Below the pieces are notes generated by a model. It ran no database searches and was not told the origin of the DNA. It worked only from the letters and a program-made list of their open reading frames with translations. A stretch of 64,000 bases of DNA from Coriobacteriia bacterium (GTDB lineage Bacteria > Actinomycetota > Coriobacteriia > Anaerosomatales > SLCP01). Numbering within the stretch: the stretch's first letter is position 1; each line of letters starts with the position of its first letter. Positions 59,028-64,000 of the stretch are shown piece after piece. Made by a program: the position numbers and the translations under genes. Location: positions 1 through 64,000 of the forward strand of contig JAUVXE010000009.1 of assembly GCA_030603745.1 (NCBI GenBank). Reading direction: 5' to 3'.

Positions 59028-61451
59028 ATGCGACTCGTCATCTCAGAGAAGAACATCGCCGCGCGCAGGATCGCCGAGATCCTCGCGGTAGGCAAGCCGA
59101 AGGCCGACAAGGTCTACTCCACGCCGGTCTACCGGTTCCGCCGGGACGGCGAGGACTGGGTGAGCATAGGCCTCAAGGGCCACATCATGAAGGTCGACTT
59201 CCCCGAGGAGTTCGAGGGGGCCGAGCTCAAGAAGTGGAAGCTCGAGTCGCTCCCGACCCTCGTCAAGGCGCCGGTCATCAAGGAGGGCTCCGAGAAGGGC
59301 ATCATCCGCTCGATCGAGAACCTCGCCAAGAAGGCGGACGCCGTCTTCATCGCGACCGACTACGACCGCGAGGGTGAGCTCATCGGCGCGGACGCCCGCG
59401 CGATCGTGCGGCGCGTCAACGCCGAGGTTCCCGTCGCCCGCGTGCGGTTCTCCGCGATCACCAAAGACGAGATCGAGGCCGCGTTCGCCGAGCCGGGCGA
59501 GCTCTCCGACGACCTCGCCGAGGCCGGGGCCACCCGCCAGGACATCGACCTCATCTGGGGCGCGGTGCTCACCCGATACCTCACGCTCACGTCGAACAAG
59601 GCCTCGCGCAAGGCGTGGGGCGACGTGCTCTCCGCGGGCCGGGTACAGACTCCCACCCTCAAGCTGATCGTCGACCGCGAGCGCGAGCGCGACGCGTTCG
59701 TGCCCGAGGACTACTGGACCGTGCGCGCCCGGTTCGCCGAGGCGACCGATGGTACGGTGGCGGATCGCGAGGAGTTCGGCGGCTCGCACGCCGCCGACCG
59801 CTTCACCGACGAGGCCGAAGCCACGCGCGTGATGGCCGCGGTCGAGGGAGAGGCGAGCGGCACGATCGCCGAGGTGACCAAGACCAAGCGCACGGTCAAG
59901 CCGCCCACCCCCTTCAACACCACCGCCCTGCAGGCGGCGGCCGCCGCCGAGGGGCTTTCGCCCGCGCGCACGATGCGCATCGCCGAGACGCTCTACATGA
60001 GCGGCTACATCTCCTATCCGCGCGTCGACAACACCGTCTACCCGCCGAGCCTCGACATCCGTGGGATCTTGAAGACGCTCGATACGGTCCCCGCCTACCA
60101 CGAGCACGCCTCGGCGTTGCTCAAGAAGGGCTCGCTCACGCCCACGCGCGGGGCCAAGGAGGCGACCGACCACCCGCCGATCCACCCCACCGGCGCACCG
60201 GACCCCGAGAAGCTCAAGCCTGAGGAGTTCAAGCTCTACAACCTCGTGGCGCGGCGATTCATGGGGACCCTCTCCGAGGCCGCGGTGTTGGAGAGCACCA
60301 AGGTGGGTGTCGACGTGGGCGGCGAGCGGTTCGTGGTCCGTGGCGACGTGGTGGTCAAGGCCGGGTTCCGGGCGGTCTACCCGTACGGGATGAAGAAGGA
60401 GGAGCACCTCCCCGCGCTTGCCGAGGGGCAGGTCGTCGACTTCCTCGGCGCAGAGCTCGAGGCGAAGCAGACGCAGCCCCCCGCGCGCTACTCGCAGGGC
60501 AAGCTCATCCAGGAGATGGAGAAGCTCGGCCTCGGCACCAAGGCCACCCGCCACGACATCATCCAGACGCTCTACGACCGCAAGTACACGGTGGGCGACC
60601 CCATCGCCCCCACGTGCAAGGGCATCACGGTCGTCAACGCGCTCGTATCGCACGCCGAGCGGATCACCACGCCCGAGATGACCGCCGAGCTCGACCGGGA
60701 GATGGACGAGATCGCGCGGGCCGCCGCAAGTCGCGGCCAGGTGGTCCAGCACTCGCGCGACCTCCTCGCAGACGTCATGGGCGCGCTCCTCGAGCGGGTT
60801 CCCGAGGTCGGCGAGCTGCTCAAGGCGGCGGCCGACGAGGACGCCAAGGTGGGCAGCTGTCCCACGTCCGGTGACGACCTGCTCATCAAGTACTCGCCCA
60901 AGACCCGCTCGTTCTTCGTGGGGTGCGCGGGGTACCCGGAGTGCCCGGTCACCTACCCGCTGCCCAAGAACGCCCGGTTCGCCGCGGTCGAGGAGCTCTG
61001 TCCCGAGTGCGGCACGCCGCAGGTCAAGGTGTCGCAGTTCCGCCGTCCCGCGCGAGTGATGTGCCTCTCGCCGGACTGCGTGACCAAGAAGGGCCCCGAG
61101 ATCGTCGTGGGCCGCTGCCCGCTCGACGGCGCGGACCTCAAGGTCCACTACTCGCCGGTGGGCAGCCGTTACGTGCGCTGCGTGAACTACGACTCCACAG
61201 TCCACCCGGTCTCCTACCCGCTCCCGCAGTCCGGAGAGATCGAGGCCACGGGCGAGACCTGCGAGCCGTGCGGCGCGCCCAAGGTCATCATCCACACCAA
61301 GAAGGGCCCGTGGAACATCTGCATCGATCCCGAGTGCCCTGCGCGCTCGGAGGCGTCCAAGAAGCGGTCGGCAGGTGCCGCGGGCAAGGGGCGTTCCCCG
61401 GCCAAGAAGAAGGGCGCGTCGACCGCCTCCCGCAAGAAGAAATCCTCGTAG
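59028..61451 (+). CDS. topA: DNA topoisomerase I, archaeal-type TopA
   Basis: An 807-aa type IA topoisomerase. The Toprim domain begins RLVISEKNIAARRIAEILAV and has the metal-binding FIATDYDREGELIG. The catalytic tyrosine is Tyr330 in SGYISYPRVDNTVYP. LGTKATRHDIIQTLYDRKY and TPEMTAELDREMDEI mark the later core. Four Cys-pair zinc-ribbon segments (CPTSGDDLL, CPECGTPQ, CPLDGADL, CEPCGAPK) and a Lys/Ser-rich tail follow. ISEKNIAARRI and YPRVDNTVYP resemble archaeal TopA rather than the bacterial LVIVESPAKAKTI form, which suggests interdomain transfer or a lineage-specific second topoisomerase. Confidence 0.92.
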   Translation: MRLVISEKNIAARRIAEILAVGKPKADKVYSTPVYRFRRDGEDWVSIGLKGHIMKVDFPEEFEGAELKKWKLESLPTLVKAPVIKEGSEKGIIRSIENLAKKADAVFIATDYDREGELIGADARAIVRRVNAEVPVARVRFSAITKDEIEAAFAEPGELSDDLAEAGATRQDIDLIWGAVLTRYLTLTSNKASRKAWGDVLSAGRVQTPTLKLIVDRERERDAFVPEDYWTVRARFAEATDGTVADREEFGGSHAADRFTDEAEATRVMAAVEGEASGTIAEVTKTKRTVKPPTPFNTTALQAAAAAEGLSPARTMRIAETLYMSGYISYPRVDNTVYPPSLDIRGILKTLDTVPAYHEHASALLKKGSLTPTRGAKEATDHPPIHPTGAPDPEKLKPEEFKLYNLVARRFMGTLSEAAVLESTKVGVDVGGERFVVRGDVVVKAGFRAVYPYGMKKEEHLPALAEGQVVDFLGAELEAKQTQPPARYSQGKLIQEMEKLGLGTKATRHDIIQTLYDRKYTVGDPIAPTCKGITVVNALVSHAERITTPEMTAELDREMDEIARAAASRGQVVQHSRDLLADVMGALLERVPEVGELLKAAADEDAKVGSCPTSGDDLLIKYSPKTRSFFVGCAGYPECPVTYPLPKNARFAAVEELCPECGTPQVKVSQFRRPARVMCLSPDCVTKKGPEIVVGRCPLDGADLKVHYSPVGSRYVRCVNYDSTVHPVSYPLPQSGEIEATGETCEPCGAPKVIIHTKKGPWNICIDPECPARSEASKKRSAGAAGKGRSPAKKKGASTASRKKKSS

Positions 61452-61520
61452 CCGGGACCGGCCCGGCGCTGTTCGGGGTATCTCCCCCGTAGGTCGGAAG
61501 CGCCGACGGACGGAGCAGCT

Positions 61521-62207
61521 GTGAGGATCGCGGTCATCCACCACCGGACGCGCGGCGATGCGGTCGCGGACCTCGACGCGCTCGCCGCCGCGGCGAACGC
61601 CGCGTGCGCGGACGGCGCCCACGTGATCGTGCTGCCGGCCGTGCCCGGGCTGCGGGGGCTCGCCGAGGCCGAGCGCTCGGACTTCATGGCCCGTGTCGAG
61701 GGATGCGCGGAGGGAGCGGCCGTACTCGTGTCGTTTCGCGCGGGTGGCGAGTCCGGCCCGCGCGTCGTGGACACCCCGCTCGGCCGCACCGCGCTCCTCG
61801 GCGGTGACGCGTGCCTGCGCATCGGTGCACTCACCGCGCTCCTCGGCGAGTCGCTCGACGCGATGGTGCTGCGGCCGGCGGCGGAGTCCGCGCTGCAGGC
61901 CGAGGCGCTCCTCGAGTTCGCGCTCGGGTGCGCGCCCGCGCTCGCGGGCGTGGTGCTCATGGCCGAGTGCGCGGGCGGCTCCGGGCACGACGGGTGCCAG
62001 GGCGCGAGCGCGATCATCCATGCGGGAGAGGTCGTCGCCGAGGCCACCGGGATCGATGATGAGATACTCTTCGCCGAGATCGCCGTGCCGCAGCCCGCGC
62101 CGGAGCCAAGCAGCCCGCTCCCGCAGCTCCCGCCGATCCTCGAGCAGCGCCTCGCCGTCCATGAGGGACGGCAGGCCCCGGTCGACTACCTCGCCGAGCT
62201 CTCGTGA
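61521..62207 (+). CDS. Degenerate nitrilase/carbon-nitrogen hydrolase-like protein
   Basis: 228 aa from a GTG. The pattern MRIAVIHHRTRGDAVADLDA, ADGAHVIVLPAVPGLRGL, GRTALLGGDACLRIG and SALQAEALLEFALGCA follows the alpha-beta-beta-alpha order of the nitrilase fold. The catalytic Glu after VLP, however, is replaced (LPAVPG), and no convincing Lys or nucleophilic Cys motif is seen. It is also shorter than the roughly 270-aa family norm. It may be a catalytically dead or reassigned paralogue. It lies between topA and mdh on the same strand. Confidence 0.6.
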   Translation: MRIAVIHHRTRGDAVADLDALAAAANAACADGAHVIVLPAVPGLRGLAEAERSDFMARVEGCAEGAAVLVSFRAGGESGPRVVDTPLGRTALLGGDACLRIGALTALLGESLDAMVLRPAAESALQAEALLEFALGCAPALAGVVLMAECAGGSGHDGCQGASAIIHAGEVVAEATGIDDEILFAEIAVPQPAPEPSSPLPQLPPILEQRLAVHEGRQAPVDYLAELS

Positions 62208-62228
62208 CACTCGCGCCGGACGCGGCGG

Positions 62229-62237
62229 TGGTAGAAT
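62229..62237 (+). promoter_or_regulatory. Extended -10 promoter before malate dehydrogenase
   Basis: TGGTAGAAT matches TG-N-TAGAAT and lies about 95 bp before the ATG at 62,333. No -35 is evident. The pattern is like those at 46,596 and 49,371. Confidence 0.45.
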
Positions 62238-62332
62238 CCTCCTGCATGTGATGCGTGCGGCCGCCGGTCGGCCGGCGCGCGCCGGTGAGGACGCTGGCAC
62301 GCCTCGGCGTGTCTCGAACGAGAGGGGAGTCG

Positions 62333-63262
62333 ATGACTCGGCCCAAGGTGACCGTGGTCGGAGCCGGCCAGGTGGGAGCCACCACCGCCTTCCTGCTGCT
62401 GCAGAAGGGCATCGCCGACGTGGTGATGGTCGACGTGGCGGAGGGGATGCCGCAGGGCAAGGCGCTCGACATGATGCACGCGCGCTCCGTCGAGCGGTTC
62501 GCGCCCGTGGTCTCGGGCACCAACGACTACGCCGACACCGCTGGATCCGACGTGGTGGTCGTGACGGCGGGTCTGCCCCGCAAGCCGGGGATGACCCGCG
62601 ACGACCTGCTCTCCGCCAACGGCTCGATCGTGCGCTCGGTGATCTCCTCGGCGGTCGAGGCCTCGCCGGAGGCCATCGTGCTCTGCGTCACCAACCCGCT
62701 CGACGTGATGACCTACCTCGGCTGGAAGGTCTCCGGTCTGCCGTCCGGGCGCATCTTCGGCATGGGCGGCGTGCTCGACTCCGCGCGGTTCGCCTTCGCC
62801 ATCGCCGAGGAGACCGGCGCGCCCGTCACCGACATCGAGGCGCTCGTGGTGGGTGCCCACGGCGACGCGATGGTGCCGCTGCCTCGCTTCTCGACGGTCG
62901 CCGGGACCCCGCTCACCGAGCTGCTGCCCGCCGACCGGGTCGAGGCGCTCGTGCAGCGCACCGTCTTCGGCGGCGCCGAAGTGGTGGCGCTCCTCAAGAC
63001 GGGAAGCGCCTTCTACGCCCCGGCCGCGAGCGTCGCGGCCATGGTCACGGCGATCCTCGGCGACACGGGAGAGACCCTTCCGAGCTGCGTGCTGCTCGAG
63101 GGGCACTACGGGGTCGACGACGTCTACCTCTCGGTGCCGGCGTCGCTCGGTCGCGAGGGGGTGCGCTCAGTCGCGGAACTGCCGCTCGACGACGCGGAGC
63201 TCGCGGCGGTGCGGGCCTCGGCTGCGTCGGTCCGGGAGGCCGTCGCCGCGATCGGACTCTAG
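62333..63262 (+). CDS. mdh: Malate dehydrogenase (LDH-like type)
   Basis: 309 aa from the ATG at 62,333, which follows AGAGGGGAG. The NAD site is VVGAGQVGATTAFLL. VTAGLPRKPGMTRDDLL carries the substrate-loop arginines; the Arg-Lys pair with PGM is typical of malate dehydrogenase. VTNPLDVMTYL, DSARF and VGAHGDAMVPL (catalytic His) follow. It interconverts malate and oxaloacetate. Being followed by a fumarase gene, it is part of a reductive or oxidative C4 branch. Confidence 0.93.
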   Translation: MTRPKVTVVGAGQVGATTAFLLLQKGIADVVMVDVAEGMPQGKALDMMHARSVERFAPVVSGTNDYADTAGSDVVVVTAGLPRKPGMTRDDLLSANGSIVRSVISSAVEASPEAIVLCVTNPLDVMTYLGWKVSGLPSGRIFGMGGVLDSARFAFAIAEETGAPVTDIEALVVGAHGDAMVPLPRFSTVAGTPLTELLPADRVEALVQRTVFGGAEVVALLKTGSAFYAPAASVAAMVTAILGDTGETLPSCVLLEGHYGVDDVYLSVPASLGREGVRSVAELPLDDAELAAVRASAASVREAVAAIGL

Positions 63263-63271
63263 GAGGACTGC

Positions 63272-64000
63272 GTGCGCACGGTGGACTCACACGCGGTCGG
63301 GGAGGCGGTGCGCGAGGCCGTGGTGCGCGCCGCGACGAGCCTGCGCCCCGACGCGCTCGCCGCGCTCGAGGCCGCGGCGGCACGGGAGCGCTCCGACCGC
63401 GGCCGGGCGGTCCTCGGCCAGCTGCTCGACAACGCCGCGATCGCCTCGGCGGACGGCGTGCCGCTGTGCCAGGACACCGGATACGTGTGGGTGCTGCTCG
63501 AGGTCGGCGTGGAGGCGTGCGTCTGCGGTGACGTGCCTGCCGAGGTCGATGCCGCCGTCGCCGAGGCGTACGCGTCCGCCCGGCTGCGAACGAGCATCGC
63601 CCGTGACGCGCTCACCGACCGCTCGAACACCGGCGACAACACGCCGGCCTTCCTCGACGTGGCGTTCGCCCCCGGGAGCGGCGTCACCGTGCATGTCATG
63701 CTCAAGGGCGGCGGATCGGACAACGCGTCGGCGGTCCGCATGCTCGCGCCCGGCGACGGCGAGGAGGGCGTGGCGCGGTTCGTGGTGGAGACGGTCGCCC
63801 ACGCGGCCGCCGGCGCGTGCCCGCCGGTCGTGGTGGGCGTGGGCGTGGGAGCGACCTTCGACAAGGTCGGCGGACTCGCCAAGAAGGCCCTGCTGCGACC
63901 GGTCGGCCGGCCCGCGGCGGACGATCTGACCGCCGCGCTCGAAGAGCGGCTGCTCGCCGAGGTGAACGCGCTCGGCATCGGTCCGGGCGGGCTGGGGGGG
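63272..64000 (+). CDS. Class I fumarate hydratase, alpha subunit (cut by the right edge)
   Basis: The first 243 codons of a class I [4Fe-4S] fumarase/tartrate dehydratase alpha subunit, starting with GTG after AGGAGG. It contains VPLCQDTGYVWVLLEVGVEA with the first cluster cysteine, RSNTGDNTPAFLD, VMLKGGGSDNASAVRML, GVGVGATFDKVGGLAKKALL and ALGIGPGGLGG, all characteristic of the family. The two-subunit form is usual in anaerobes, so the beta subunit should follow to the right. It makes malate from fumarate, in line with mdh 9 bp upstream. Confidence 0.9.
   Translation, partial: MRTVDSHAVGEAVREAVVRAATSLRPDALAALEAAAARERSDRGRAVLGQLLDNAAIASADGVPLCQDTGYVWVLLEVGVEACVCGDVPAEVDAAVAEAYASARLRTSIARDALTDRSNTGDNTPAFLDVAFAPGSGVTVHVMLKGGGSDNASAVRMLAPGDGEEGVARFVVETVAHAAAGACPPVVVGVGVGATFDKVGGLAKKALLRPVGRPAADDLTAALEERLLAEVNALGIGPGGLGG

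Noticed and set aside
59043-62300. A 1085-codon minus-strand frame across topA
   Set aside because: It is antisense to an unmistakable topoisomerase. The composition (Arg/Gly/Leu/Val/His-rich, no domain motif) is typical of high-GC shadow frames.
1-64000. tRNA, rRNA and CRISPR arrays
   Set aside because: I saw no cloverleaf with a GGTTCRANTC arm, no rRNA-like sequence and no regularly spaced direct repeats. The repetition in the cytochrome genes is coding.

Overview
This window comes from a high-GC, Gram-positive-type anaerobe. My best inference is an actinobacterium near the deep-branching, cytochrome-rich Coriobacteriia (Anaerosoma/OPB41-like). The basis is strong G/C at third codon positions, frequent GTG starts, CWB2 cell-wall-binding repeats, no outer-membrane porin or LPS genes, system II (ResB/ResC-type) cytochrome c maturation, menaquinone genes, Rex, and very large exported multiheme c-type cytochromes. 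The species assignment is inference; no rRNA or other phylogenetic marker is present.

Left third (1-28,478): surface glycan and surface proteins. An IS3-like insertion sequence runs off the left edge and has cut the 5' end off a secreted metalloprotease with three CWB2 repeats. A minus-strand set (2373-6428) carries four of the enzymes of a WbpB/D/E/I-type route to a diacetamido-uronic acid nucleotide sugar. Divergent from it is a 1090-aa PKD/FN3 surface protein with two copies of a 129-aa jelly-roll-like module. It is followed by glycosyltransferases, a PglK-like ABC flippase, a methyltransferase, a second Gfo/Idh/MocA oxidoreductase, a phosphohexomutase, a WbaP-type initiating phosphoglycosyltransferase and an O-antigen-ligase/polymerase-type membrane protein. 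From about 8690 to 14,467 third-position GC looks lower than on either side, which suggests an acquired or recombined cassette.

Middle (28,527-49,287): an extracellular electron transfer locus. It starts with the NADH sensor Rex, then a membrane-anchored TPR protein and an NHL propeller protein. Next come a 7-heme cytochrome, a 1875-aa 15-heme cytochrome, a lipoprotein, ResB and a CcsA/ResC-type partner, a 1761-aa protein with 43 candidate heme sites, a membrane-anchored 15-heme protein and a NapC/NirT-type 12-heme protein. The order suggests a route from the menaquinone pool (NapC type) through wall-spanning carriers to giant surface cytochromes, with the maturation genes encoded in line. 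The two giant proteins share a C-terminal module, a kelch-like propeller and a beta-sandwich, the last two in different order.

Right part (49,460-64,000): a B12-binding-type radical SAM enzyme coupled to menG and an aminofutalosine-deaminase-like amidohydrolase (quinone context), an RseC-like protein, TPR and STAS-domain genes, Tat translocase genes, hypA/hypB, an HD-domain protein, an archaeal-type topoisomerase I, a degenerate nitrilase-like protein, malate dehydrogenase and the start of a class I fumarase alpha subunit.

The least explained items are two related leader elements, 6670-6777 and 41,048-41,128. They share sequence blocks and a closing stem and lie upstream of a surface protein and of the 43-site cytochrome. 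The second contains an intrinsic terminator downstream of a good promoter, as in a riboswitch-type attenuator.
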